This document shows, piece after piece, positions 14,673-21,745 of a stretch of DNA of 23,673 bases. The position numbers and the translations under genes were made by a program. The notes below the pieces were generated by a model. That model did no database searches and was not told where the DNA came from. It was given only the letters and a program-made list of their open reading frames with translations. How positions within the stretch are numbered: position 1 is the stretch's first letter; each line of letters begins with the position of its first letter. This stretch comes from an uncultured Collinsella sp. (GTDB lineage: Bacteria > Actinomycetota > Coriobacteriia > Coriobacteriales > Coriobacteriaceae): contig UQKV01000031.1 in assembly GCA_900541665.1 (NCBI GenBank), positions 1 through 23,673 of the forward strand. Reading direction: 5' to 3'.

Positions 14673-15959
14673 CTATTTAAAGAATCCATCGTAATCATAC
14701 ATCTTGATCTGGCCTTCGAGCTTATCGACCGTGTCGAGCACGACGCCGACCATGATGAGGATGGACGTGCCGCCAAATGCCTGGATCAGATGGTTACCCG
14801 TGAAGGAGAAGATGATCGAAGGCACGATGGCGATGAGCGCCAAAAAGACAGCGCTGGGAAGCGTGATCTTGTTGAGCGCGTTCTTGATGTAGGCCGCGGT
14901 AGCCCTACCCGGACGGACGCCCGGAATAAAGCCGCCCTGCTTCTTAAGGTTATCGGCCGTGTCATCGGGGTTGAACACCATGGAGGTGTAGAAGTACGCG
15001 AAGAACACGATGAGGACAACGTTAAGCACCCAGTTGAGCCAACCGGTCGAAAGCGCGGAGGCAACTGCCTGAATCCAGCCGATGCCGGGGAAGAACACGG
15101 CAATCTGAGCCGGGAAGTACAGCAGCGCCGAAGCGAAGATGATCGGCACGACACCCGCGGTGTTGACCTTGATGGGCAGGTAGGTGGTCTGGCCACCCAT
15201 CATGCGACGGCCCACGACGCGCTTAGCGTAGGAGACCGGGATGCGGCGCTGGCCGCGCTCAAGGAAAACAATCAGCGGGATAACCAGCAGGATGATGGCG
15301 CAGATAATCACCATGGTGATGATGCCACCGGCATTGCCCTCGGTGCTGGAGAAGATAGCCTGCGGCAGACCGGCCATGATGTTCGCAAAGATGATCAGCG
15401 ACATGCCATTGCCGATACCGCGCTGGGTGATGAGCTCACCAATCCACATGATCAGCATGGCACCCGCGGTGAGCGTACCGACGATCATGAGGTCGAAGAT
15501 GATCTCGGGAGCGCCGGCGCCATTGAAGCTGATGCCGAAGCTCTTAAAGAGGAAGAGGTAACCCACGGAGTTGAGGATTGCCAGAGCCAGGGTGAGGTAA
15601 CGCGAATACTGCGTAATCTTGGTCTGACCGACCTCGCCCTCGCGGGCAAGCTCATGCAGGGAAGGCACGACGGCCTGGAGCATCTGGAGGATGATCGAGC
15701 TGGTGATGTAAGGCATGATGCCCAGCGAAAACACCGACACATAGCTCAACGCGCCGCCAGAGAAAAGATTCAGGAGGGCCATAGCACCTGCGGCGACCGA
15801 ATTGTTATCGGTCGAGAAAAGGCCCAGCATCCCCTGGAAGGGAATGCCGGGCACAGGAACGTGCGCACCAATGCGGTACACGACGAGCATAGCTATGGTA
15901 AAAAGAATCTTTTCGCGCAATTCTTTGATGCGGAAAGCATTCTTAAGACCATTTAGCAC
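14673..15959 (-). CDS. secY: Preprotein translocase subunit SecY
   Basis: The central pore of the Sec translocon in the cytoplasmic membrane. The 428-residue product has about ten hydrophobic segments and the family blocks VYRIGAHVPVPGI near the start, TSSIILQMLQAVVP, GIGNGMSLIIFANI and PGVRPGRATAAYI. The start is GTG at 15959, overlapping the rplO stop by 7 nt. The ribosome site AAAGG lies within the end of rplO, consistent with coupling. Canonical order rplO-secY-adk-map. Confidence 0.98.
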   Translation of the reverse strand: MLNGLKNAFRIKELREKILFTIAMLVVYRIGAHVPVPGIPFQGMLGLFSTDNNSVAAGAMALLNLFSGGALSYVSVFSLGIMPYITSSIILQMLQAVVPSLHELAREGEVGQTKITQYSRYLTLALAILNSVGYLFLFKSFGISFNGAGAPEIIFDLMIVGTLTAGAMLIMWIGELITQRGIGNGMSLIIFANIMAGLPQAIFSSTEGNAGGIITMVIICAIILLVIPLIVFLERGQRRIPVSYAKRVVGRRMMGGQTTYLPIKVNTAGVVPIIFASALLYFPAQIAVFFPGIGWIQAVASALSTGWLNWVLNVVLIVFFAYFYTSMVFNPDDTADNLKKQGGFIPGVRPGRATAAYIKNALNKITLPSAVFLALIAIVPSIIFSFTGNHLIQAFGGTSILIMVGVVLDTVDKLEGQIKMYDYDGFFK

Positions 15960-16402
15960 GGCAGCTCGACCTTTCCGCCGGCGGCCTCGATCTTGACCTG
16001 CGCAGAAGCGCTGACCTTGTCGACCTTGACCGTGAACTTCTTGGTGAGCTCACCATTGCCGAGCACCTTGACGGGCTCGAACTCGCTCTTGGTGATGCGA
16101 GCGGCCTTAAGAGCGGCACCGTCGATCACAGCGCCGTCCTCGAACTTACGCTCGAGACGCTCAACGTTAACAGCGGTGTACTCGATACGACGGGGGTTAC
16201 GGAAGCCCGGAAGCTTGGGCAGGCGCATAGCCAGCGGAGTCTGGCCACCCTCGAAGCCGGCACCCTTGGTGCCGCCAGAGCGGGAACCCTGGCCCTTCTG
16301 ACCGCGGCCAGAAGTGGTGCCGTGACCCGAAGAATTGCCACGGCCGACGCGCTTGCGGTTCTTGGTGGAACCGGGCGCGGGAGTAAGATCGTGAAGCTGC
16401 AT
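15953..16402 (-). CDS. rplO: 50S ribosomal protein L15
   Basis: Large-subunit assembly protein. The 149-residue product begins MQLHDLTPAPGSTKNRKRVGRG with the Gly-rich, basic stretch SSGHGTTSGRGQKGQGSRSGG diagnostic of L15, then GGQTPLAMRLPKLPGFRNP. It ends with the usual VKIEAAGGKVELP. The ATG follows GAGGAG. rpmD ends 3 nt upstream and secY starts within its last codons. Confidence 0.98.
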   Translation of the reverse strand: MQLHDLTPAPGSTKNRKRVGRGNSSGHGTTSGRGQKGQGSRSGGTKGAGFEGGQTPLAMRLPKLPGFRNPRRIEYTAVNVERLERKFEDGAVIDGAALKAARITKSEFEPVKVLGNGELTKKFTVKVDKVSASAQVKIEAAGGKVELPC

Positions 16403-16405
16403 TTG

Positions 16406-16588
16406 CTACTCCTCTACAATCTCGACAAGGTGCTTGACCTTGAAGATCATGCCGCGGACGGACTCGTTGTCAGCAATCTCGCGAACCTCGCGGATCCTGT
16501 GGAGACCGAGGGCACGGACAGTACGGACCTGGTCCTGCTTGCAACCGTTGGTGCTGCGGACCTGCTTGATCTTGATGGTGTCAGCCAT
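16406..16588 (-). CDS. rpmD: 50S ribosomal protein L30
   Basis: Small large-subunit protein of 60 residues. MADTIKIKQVRSTNGCKQDQVRTVRALGLHRIREV matches the L30 pattern of a first strand followed by the conserved GLxRI turn. The ATG at 16588 is 2 nt after rpsE, with GGAGAA upstream, and the stop is 3 nt before rplO. The order rpsE-rpmD-rplO is canonical. Confidence 0.97.
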   Translation of the reverse strand: MADTIKIKQVRSTNGCKQDQVRTVRALGLHRIREVREIADNESVRGMIFKVKHLVEIVEE

Positions 16589-16590
16589 GC

Positions 16591-17115
16591 TTAGTTCTCC
16601 TTACCGACGAACATCTCGGAGACCGTCAGGCCACGGCGAGCCGCGACGTCCTCAGGGCTGGAGAGCTCCTTGAGGCCCTCGACGGCAGCCTTGATGATGT
16701 TGAGGCCGTTGTCGGTACCGAGGGACTTGGACAGGACGTTCTTGATGCCAGCAAGCTCAAAGAGGGGACGCACAGCGCCGCCGGCGATAACGCCGGTACC
16801 CTCGACAGCGGGCTTGATGATGATGCGGCCGGCACCAAAGTGGCCGAGAACCTCGTGCGGGATGGTGCCCTGCTCGGTCACCGGCACGTGGAACATGTTC
16901 TTCTTGGCATCGAGAGATGCCTTGGAGATGGCCATGGGCACCTCAGCGGACTTGCCCATGCCAACGCCGACGTTGCCCTTGCCGTCGCCAACGACGACGA
17001 GAGCGACGAGGCTCATGCGACGACCACCCTTGACGGTCTTCGACACGCGGTTGATGTAAACGACGCGCTCCTCGAACTCGGAGGCCTCGCGCTGCTGCTT
17101 CTGATTACGAGCCAT
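16591..17115 (-). CDS. rpsE: 30S ribosomal protein S5
   Basis: Ribosomal fidelity protein at the 30S mRNA entry channel. The 174-residue product has the N-terminal domain EERVVYINRVSKTVKGGRRMSLVALVVVGDGKGNVGVGMGKSAEVPMAI. The C-terminal fold has GRIIIKPAVEGTGVIAGGAVRPLFELAGIKNVLSKSLG. The ATG follows GGAGG. rplR lies 14 nt upstream. Confidence 0.99.
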   Translation of the reverse strand: MARNQKQQREASEFEERVVYINRVSKTVKGGRRMSLVALVVVGDGKGNVGVGMGKSAEVPMAISKASLDAKKNMFHVPVTEQGTIPHEVLGHFGAGRIIIKPAVEGTGVIAGGAVRPLFELAGIKNVLSKSLGTDNGLNIIKAAVEGLKELSSPEDVAARRGLTVSEMFVGKEN

Positions 17116-17129
17116 GTGCTACATACCTC

Positions 17130-17498
17130 CTAGAACTCGAGACCGGCGGCACGAGCACCGTCGGCGAGGGCCTTGACGCGGCCATGGTAGATACGGCCAC
17201 CGCGATCGAAGGCGACCTTGGTGATGCCGGCCTCGATGGCGCGCTTGCCAACGAGCTGACCGACCTTCTCCGCAGCCTCCTTGTTCGAGGTGTGGGTGCC
17301 CTTGAACTCGGCCTCGAGGGTCGAGGCAGAGACGAGCGTCAGGCTGGAGCCCTTGCTGTCGTCGATGATCTGGGCATAGATGTTGGCGTTAGTACGGGTC
17401 ACGCGAAGACGCGGACGCTCGGAAGTACCCGAGACCTTGCCGCGAACACGACGCTGACGACGCTTGAGGCCTTCCAGCTTCGCCTTATGCTTGTTCAT
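17130..17498 (-). CDS. rplR: 50S ribosomal protein L18
   Basis: 5S-rRNA-binding protein of the central protuberance. The 122-residue product has RPRLRVTRTNANIYAQIIDD (around 28-47) and the characteristic end AFDRGGRIYHGRVKALADGARAAGLEF. The basic N terminus is typical. The ATG follows AGGAG. A hairpin lies in the 75-bp gap upstream to rplF. Confidence 0.98.
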   Translation of the reverse strand: MNKHKAKLEGLKRRQRRVRGKVSGTSERPRLRVTRTNANIYAQIIDDSKGSSLTLVSASTLEAEFKGTHTSNKEAAEKVGQLVGKRAIEAGITKVAFDRGGRIYHGRVKALADGARAAGLEF

Positions 17499-17526
17499 AC
17501 GTAAACTCCTAAAAAGGTTGATCTTG

Positions 17527-17548
17527 CCAGCACCTGACGGGGTGCTGG
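17527..17548 (-). promoter_or_regulatory. Hairpin between rplF and rplR
   Basis: A perfect 8-bp stem CCAGCACC/GGTGCTGG closes a 6-nt loop, 25 nt past the rplF stop. No T-run follows, so complete termination is unlikely. It may adjust the stoichiometry or stability of the two parts of the message. Confidence 0.5.
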
Positions 17549-17573
17549 TCTTATGCGAGTGAGTCGGTTACGA

Positions 17574-18110
17574 CTACTTGGCGGCCTTACCCAGCTTGCG
17601 GCGGATGTGCTCGCCAACGTAGTGGATACCCTTGCCCTTGTAAGGCTCGGGAGGACGATGGCCGCGGATCTCAGCGGCGATCTGACCGACCTGCTGCTTG
17701 TTGATACCCTTGACGTTCACGTGGGTGTTGTCGGGAACCTCGAAGGTGATGCCCTCGGGAGCCTCGACGATCACGGGGTGCGAGAAGCCCAGGGAGAACT
17801 CGAGGTTCTTACCCTTCTGCTGCACGCGGTAACCGACGCCGGCGAGCTCGAGCTTCTTCTCGAAGCCCTCGGAAACGCCAACAACCATGTTGTGGATGAG
17901 GGCGCGGGTGAGGCCGTGGCGGGCACGGGTCTCACGCTCGTCGTCGGGACGGGAAACGGTGAGGACGTTGTCCTCGACGTTGATAGCGAGCTTCTCAAAG
18001 ACATCGAGCTCGAGCTGGCCCTTGGGGCCCTTGACGACAACGTTGTTGCCGTTGACTGCCACTTCGACTCCGGCGGGAATCTGGACAGGCTTATTACCGA
18101 TACGAGACAC
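17574..18110 (-). CDS. rplF: 50S ribosomal protein L6
   Basis: Protein near the sarcin-ricin loop and factor-binding site. The 178-residue product begins MSRIGNKPVQIPAGVEVAVNGNNVVVKGPKGQLE. It has the second-domain signature LELAGVGYRVQQKGKNLEFSLGFSHPV and the C-terminal PPEPYKGKGIHYVGEHIRRKLGK. The start is GTG at 18110 behind AAGGAG. It follows rpsH by 33 nt, the normal order. Confidence 0.99.
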   Translation of the reverse strand: MSRIGNKPVQIPAGVEVAVNGNNVVVKGPKGQLELDVFEKLAINVEDNVLTVSRPDDERETRARHGLTRALIHNMVVGVSEGFEKKLELAGVGYRVQQKGKNLEFSLGFSHPVIVEAPEGITFEVPDNTHVNVKGINKQQVGQIAAEIRGHRPPEPYKGKGIHYVGEHIRRKLGKAAK

Positions 18111-18143
18111 GGTGATCTCCTTTCCTTCTACCTACCGAGCGAA

Positions 18144-18542
18144 TTACCAGACGTAAGCGATGATCTCGCCGCCGACGTTGTGCTTGCGAGCATCGCGGTC
18201 GGTCATGACGCCATGGCTGGTGGAAATAATGGCGGTACCAAGGCCACCGCGGACGCGGGGCATGTCGGCAACGCCGGTGTACTTACGCAGGCCCGGCTTG
18301 GAAATGCGGCGGATGCCGTTGATGACCTTAGCCTTCTTGGGACCATACTTAAGCGTGATGTGCAGAGTCTTCTGGGGAACGGTGTCCTCGACATCGTAGC
18401 CCTCGATGTAGCCCTCCTCGTGCAGAACACGAGCGATCTCGACGAGCTTCTTGCTGCTCGGCATGGAGACCGTGGCCTTGTTCACAGAGTTAGCGTTACG
18501 GATGCGCGTAAGCATATCTGCGATCGGGTCTGTAAGGTTCAT
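18144..18542 (-). CDS. rpsH: 30S ribosomal protein S8
   Basis: Primary 16S-binding protein of the central domain. The 132-residue product starts MNLTDPIADMLTRIRNANSVNKATVSMP and ends GLGTAIISTSHGVMTDRDARKHNVGGEIIAYVW, both diagnostic. In enterobacteria S8 represses the spc operon at rplE. Whether the rplE leader here plays that part is discussed in the findings. The ATG follows AAGGAG. Confidence 0.99.
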   Translation of the reverse strand: MNLTDPIADMLTRIRNANSVNKATVSMPSSKKLVEIARVLHEEGYIEGYDVEDTVPQKTLHITLKYGPKKAKVINGIRRISKPGLRKYTGVADMPRVRGGLGTAIISTSHGVMTDRDARKHNVGGEIIAYVW

Positions 18543-18661
18543 ACAGATTCTCCTTCGTTCTTGATGAACACGTGCTCTTGGTTCTTCGCCGCCCTTAACG
18601 GCAAAGCCTTTTTAGCGCGTTTTCCCTGTTCCAAACTGATGCTTGAAACGCTGGTAGTGAC

Positions 18662-18847
18662 TTACCAGCTGGCCTTCTTAACGCCGGGAAGCTCGCCCTT
18701 GAGTGCAAGCTCGCGGAAGCAGACACGGCAAAGGCCGAACTTGCGGTACACAGAGTGCGGACGGCCGCAGCGCTGGCAGCGCGTGTACTCACGAGTAGAG
18801 AACTTCTGCTTGCGATTGCACTTGACGATCATCGATGTCTTAGCCAC
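18662..18847 (-). CDS. rpsN: 30S ribosomal protein S14, zinc-binding (type Z)
   Basis: A 61-residue head protein of the 30S subunit. It is the zinc form, with Cys10, Cys24, Cys27, Cys40 and Cys43 (CNRKQ...RCQRCG...LCRVCF), the shorter version found in Actinobacteria and Firmicutes. The start is GTG at 18847 behind AGGAGG. The gap to rpsH is long (119 bp) and contains an imperfect hairpin, with GCGTTTTC (18617-18624) pairing with GAAACGC (18645-18651). Confidence 0.97.
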   Translation of the reverse strand: MAKTSMIVKCNRKQKFSTREYTRCQRCGRPHSVYRKFGLCRVCFRELALKGELPGVKKASW

Positions 18848-18881
18848 TTATATCCTCCTCACATAGAGTATTGTTCGCCCC

Positions 18882-18911
18882 AAGCGCCGCCCCCTTGTGG
18901 GAACGGCGCTT
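18882..18911 (-). promoter_or_regulatory. Hairpin between rplE and rpsN
   Basis: A perfect 8-bp stem AAGCGCCG/CGGCGCTT (18882-18889 with 18904-18911) has an internal CCC/GGG pairing in its 14-nt loop. It lies 15 nt past the rplE stop and before the rpsN ribosome site. It lacks a T-run and probably acts on message processing or partial attenuation. Confidence 0.5.
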
Positions 18912-18926
18912 ATAGGGCAGGTGAAC

Positions 18927-19484
18927 CTATTTCTTGAACGGGAAACCGAAGGCGTCCAGAAGGGCCTTGGCCTCCTCATCGGTGTTGGCGGTGGTCACGA
19001 AAGTGATGTCCATACCGCGCTGGTGATCGACGGAGTCGAAGTCGATCTCGGGGAAGATGAGCTGCTCGGTGACGCCCATGGAGAAGTTACCACGGCCGTC
19101 GAAGCTCTTGGCGGAGATGCCGCGGAAGTCTCGGATACGGGGGATCGCGACGGAGGTCAGACGATCGAAGAACTCCCACATACGGTCGCCACGCAGGGTA
19201 ACCTTGCAGCCGATCGGCATACCAGCGCGCAGGCGGAAGGTAGCGATGGACTTGCGGGCACGGGTGATCATCGGCTGCTGGCCGGTGATGGCGCGCAGGT
19301 CGCGCACGGCACCGTCGATGGCCTTGGAATCGGTAGCGGCCTCGCCGACACCCATGTTCACGACGATCTTCTCAAACTTGGGGATCATCATGACGTTCTC
19401 ATACTGGAACTTGTCCTGAAGCTGCTGCTTGACCTCGTTGTTGTACTTGGTCTTCAGACGCGGCACATACTTCTCTTCTGCCAT
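18927..19484 (-). CDS. rplE: 50S ribosomal protein L5
   Basis: 5S-rRNA-binding protein of the central protuberance. The 185-residue product contains KIVVNMGVGEAATDSKAIDGAVRDLRAITGQQPMITRARKSIATFRLR, then GMPIGCKVTLRG. It ends near QRGMDITFVTTANTDEEAKALLDAFGFPFKK, all typical of L5. The ATG at 19484 follows AAGGAG. It is the first gene of the spc part of this cluster. rplX and rplN, its usual upstream neighbours, are missing. A promoter and structured leader lie upstream instead, beyond which the XdhC-family gene ends. Confidence 0.99.
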   Translation of the reverse strand: MAEEKYVPRLKTKYNNEVKQQLQDKFQYENVMMIPKFEKIVVNMGVGEAATDSKAIDGAVRDLRAITGQQPMITRARKSIATFRLRAGMPIGCKVTLRGDRMWEFFDRLTSVAIPRIRDFRGISAKSFDGRGNFSMGVTEQLIFPEIDFDSVDHQRGMDITFVTTANTDEEAKALLDAFGFPFKK

Positions 19485-19509
19485 TGTTCACTCCTTCTTG
19501 GGGTTTTAA

Positions 19510-19604
19510 GCACGGGGCGTGGCCACGATGGGTTGTCCTCGTGCCTCCTGGCTGCATCCGCGCCGCTCATGGCATTTTGCGGTTTGGACTCGACGCAGCA
19601 GGAG
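19510..19604 (-). ncRNA. Structured 5' leader of rplE (candidate regulatory RNA)
   Basis: In the minus-strand transcript a helix CTCCTGCTGC/GCAGCCAGGAG (19595-19604 with 19545-19555, one bulged base) encloses a smaller CCGC/GCGG hairpin. Directly next to it, GCACG/CGTGC (19510-19514 with 19540-19544), or alternatively CACGA/TCGTG, forms a second helix. Together they span the leader up to about 25 nt before the rplE start. The arrangement resembles ribosomal-protein autoregulatory leaders, but I recognise no named family. Confidence 0.4.
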
Positions 19605-19621
19605 CCGACAAAACAATCGGT

Positions 19622-19627
19622 ACTATA
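19622..19627 (-). promoter_or_regulatory. Predicted -10 element of the rplE promoter
   Basis: TATAGT on the minus strand is a strong -10 match. A clear -35 is lacking: TGGAAA or CTGGAA lie at 17-18 bp spacing. Transcription would start near 19615, giving a leader of about 130 nt. Confidence 0.45.
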
Positions 19628-19711
19628 CGCGCATCGGGAGCGTATTTCCAGAAAAACCTCGTCTGCCTGCACAACTCCACAACTCCCCCGCACAAATGGA
19701 TCCCAAAAAGC

Positions 19712-19778
19712 AGTTGCGGTGAAATAGGGACTGTTTGGCGGCCTAACAGGCTTAAACAGTCCGTATTTCACCGCAACT
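19712..19778. repeat. 67-bp palindromic repeat, copy 1
   Basis: Two 25-bp arms (19712-19736 and 19754-19778) begin AGTTGCGGTGAAATA and are inverted copies with one mismatch (G instead of C in the left arm). They enclose a 17-nt centre. The same arms and length recur at 22497-22563. It lies 17 nt past the xdhC stop codon and upstream of the rplE promoter. It also creates an open frame on each strand that is probably not translated. Confidence 0.9.
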
Positions 19779-19795
19779 TATTGGTGGGGATGCGA

Positions 19796-20839
19796 TTAGC
19801 GCTTGCGGGGGACGAGTTTGGTGCGGCGCAGGTGGATCATCTCGGCGGCGATGGAGATGGCGATCTCCTCGGGGTCCTCGGCCTCGATGGCAACGCCGAT
19901 CGGAAGGTGCAGCTCGTCGATCTGGTCCTGCGTAAAGCCTTCCTGCTCCAGGCGGGCGCGCACAAAGGCCGTCTTGCGGCGCGAACCCAGACAGCCCAGG
20001 TAGGCAGGCTTGGCACGCATGGCCTGAATCACCACGTCGATATCGGACTTGTGACCCGCCGTGGCCACGACCACCAAGTCGCGCGGACCGATGGGACACA
20101 GCTCGCTCAGGTTCTTGTAATCGACCAGGCGACGATCGTAGACACCGGGCACCCATTCGGGCGTCAACGTGCCGGGGCGGTCATCGCAGGCCACGACGGC
20201 AAAGCCCGCCGCCGTGAGCACGCGCGCCGTCGCGGCGCCCACGTGTCCGCAGCCAAAGATGTAGGTCAGGCCCTCGGGGCAGAGCGTCTCGATGTGCGCC
20301 GCGGGAATCTCAGAGGCAGCGTTGGTGTAGGTGACGTTACTCCCCTCCTCCACCAGTGAAAGCCCGGGGCAGCCCGCAATGGTATGGCGCGATGCCTCGC
20401 CATGGTACTCGGCCACATCGCCCTCGAGCGCGCTCGCGATAAACGGCTCAAAGTCGATGACGAAGTCGCCGATGCGCCGATAGACCAAGACGTCGGCAAT
20501 TTCCTGGAACAACGGTGCCTGGGTCGCATCCAGATGCAGATAGCACAGGCAAATGGCTCCGCCGCAGATCATGCCGGTATCGGAGTTCTCGCCGCCCATG
20601 GTGTAGCGGACCAGACGCGACTGTCCCGCGCTCAGGAGCTCGCGCGCCTCATCCAGCGCAAAGAGCTCGATCTTGCCGCCGCCGATGGTACCCGCTTGGC
20701 TGCCATCGGCAAAGACGGCCATCCAGGCGCCCACGCCGCGCGGCGATGACCCTGCCGTGCCGGCCACGACCACGAGTTCGCACGTCTCGCCAGCACGCAG
20801 GGCGGCAAGCGCCGCATTCACAACATCGAGCTTTTCCAT
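19796..20839 (-). CDS. XdhC/CoxI-family protein (molybdenum-hydroxylase maturation)
   Basis: XdhC-family proteins bind molybdenum cofactor and deliver its mature, sulfurated or selenated form to xanthine dehydrogenase-type enzymes. The 347-residue product has the XdhC N-terminal block VVVAGTAGSSPRGVGAWMAV (23-42) with GTIGGGKIE (50-58). Its C-terminal Rossmann domain begins TYIFGCGHVGAATARVL (192-208) and carries ATAGHKSDIDV and AYLGCLGSRRK (279-289). GGICGG-type cysteine signals appear at MICGGAICLCY (90-100). The ATG is 9 nt after the yqeB stop, behind AAGGCGG, so the two form one operon. No hydroxylase subunit lies in the window, so the client enzyme must be nearby or elsewhere. Confidence 0.9.
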   Translation of the reverse strand: MEKLDVVNAALAALRAGETCELVVVAGTAGSSPRGVGAWMAVFADGSQAGTIGGGKIELFALDEARELLSAGQSRLVRYTMGGENSDTGMICGGAICLCYLHLDATQAPLFQEIADVLVYRRIGDFVIDFEPFIASALEGDVAEYHGEASRHTIAGCPGLSLVEEGSNVTYTNAASEIPAAHIETLCPEGLTYIFGCGHVGAATARVLTAAGFAVVACDDRPGTLTPEWVPGVYDRRLVDYKNLSELCPIGPRDLVVVATAGHKSDIDVVIQAMRAKPAYLGCLGSRRKTAFVRARLEQEGFTQDQIDELHLPIGVAIEAEDPEEIAISIAAEMIHLRRTKLVPRKR

Positions 20840-20848
20840 TGCCGCCTT

Positions 20849-21643
20849 CTATCCTCTAAAGATATCGGTGAGCATAGCGAGTGCCTCGAGCACGCCGCCG
20901 CCGACCGACGTCGCCTTGTCCGAAATGTAGTTGATATAGCTGGCATCGCCGCGCGGATCGACATCGGCGCATTTAAAGCCCTCAGTCACCTGCACGCCGT
21001 TCGCCAAAAGCCCGCGCAGGCAGCCATCGATCTGTGTGCACATGGGCGTATCGTCCGCGTAGCCAATCACGTCTCCGGCGCGCACGATGTCGCCGATTGC
21101 GCGGTCGGACCGAAACACGCCGGCGGCGGGGCTGTGGATAACGCGCTCCTTGCCATAGCCGGCGATCACGCCCGGCACGCCCGTGTTGGGCTGGGGTGAA
21201 CCTTGGGTAATGACACGGCCCAGGAAATGCCCGCGCATGGTCTCGACCACGGCGTCGCAATCGACCGGCGCGGTAAAGCCCGGCCCCACGGCGATGACGG
21301 CAGGCGCCATGTCGCGCGTGGTGCCCAGGTTGCGCTTGGCCAGAATCGCGTCGACCACAGCCGCGGGTTTAAGCTCATCGAGCATCTTGGCCTGAGGGTC
21401 CACCACGACGGCAACATCCCCCGCTTGGGTAATCTCGAGCGCCTCTGCCGGCGTCTGCGCCAAGCGAGCGCGAATGCCCTCGACCTGGACCTCGCCCAGG
21501 CGAATAGCCTCGCAAAAACTGATTGTGCGGCGGATGCACGTGGGAACCGCGATATCGGCCATAACGACCGACACGCCGGCGCGCACCAAGCGAGCGGCGA
21601 CGCCCGTGGCGATATCGCCGGCGCCGCGAACATAAACGAGCAT
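20849..21643 (-). CDS. yqeB: YqeB-family protein of selenium-dependent molybdenum hydroxylases
   Basis: Belongs to the EF2563/YqeB family, a marker of labile-selenium molybdenum hydroxylases whose exact reaction is not known. The 264-residue product opens with a nucleotide-binding-like LVYVRGAGDIATGVAARLVRAG. It has PTCIRRTISFCEAI, VVVDPQAKMLDELKPAAVVDAILAKRNLGT, AVGPGFTAP and a C-terminal RGDASYINYISDKATSVGGGVLEAL. The ATG at 21643 follows GGGAGGTG. It is divergent from yqeC across a 102-bp AT-rich gap and runs straight into the XdhC-family gene. Confidence 0.9.
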   Translation of the reverse strand: MLVYVRGAGDIATGVAARLVRAGVSVVMADIAVPTCIRRTISFCEAIRLGEVQVEGIRARLAQTPAEALEITQAGDVAVVVDPQAKMLDELKPAAVVDAILAKRNLGTTRDMAPAVIAVGPGFTAPVDCDAVVETMRGHFLGRVITQGSPQPNTGVPGVIAGYGKERVIHSPAAGVFRSDRAIGDIVRAGDVIGYADDTPMCTQIDGCLRGLLANGVQVTEGFKCADVDPRGDASYINYISDKATSVGGGVLEALAMLTDIFRG

Positions 21644-21683
21644 TCCCGGGGCACCTCCCTGTGCTACGGTTTGAGCAGAGCAA

Positions 21684-21698
21684 AAGCGGTTCGACCGC
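21684..21698. repeat. Short palindrome in the yqeB-yqeC divergent region
   Basis: AGCGGT and ACCGCT pair perfectly around TCG. On the minus strand it is followed by TTTT, so in the yqeB leader it could be a weak attenuator, or it may be a regulator's binding site. Confidence 0.4.
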
Positions 21699-21726
21699 TA
21701 CTCTGATGATTATTTATTATCACAGT

Positions 21727-21732
21727 ATTATA
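21727..21732 (-). promoter_or_regulatory. Predicted -10 element for yqeB
   Basis: A perfect TATAAT on the minus strand in the AT-rich divergent gap. No good -35 is seen at the expected spacing, so activation by a regulator is possible. The overlapping plus-strand TATTAT could serve yqeC but would leave almost no leader. Confidence 0.4.
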
Positions 21733-21745
21733 CGGCGGTGAACAG

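Larger units (their letters stand above)
19485..19795. other. Gene-free junction between xdhC and rplE
   Basis: This 311-bp stretch joins the purine region to the ribosomal cluster. It contains the rplE ribosome site, structured leader and -10 element (19485-19627), about 84 bp with nothing recognisable (19628-19711), the first palindromic repeat (19712-19778) and a 17-nt stub to the xdhC stop. No remnant of rplX or rplN could be seen on either strand. Confidence 0.7.

Noticed and set aside
14106..15956. 616-residue open frame on the plus strand opposite adk and secY
   Set aside because: Antisense shadow of two certain genes. The His/Asp-rich composition is an artefact of reading the reverse strand.
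19485..19711. Remnant of rplX or rplN upstream of rplE
   Set aside because: No frame on either strand resembles L24 or L14, and the sequence is better explained as leader plus promoter.
19454..19771. 105-residue minus-strand frame over the rplE leader and palindrome copy 1
   Set aside because: Its N terminus is the palindrome read as protein, the same KYGLF...NSPYFTAT frame seen in copy 2. The remainder covers the rplE promoter and leader.
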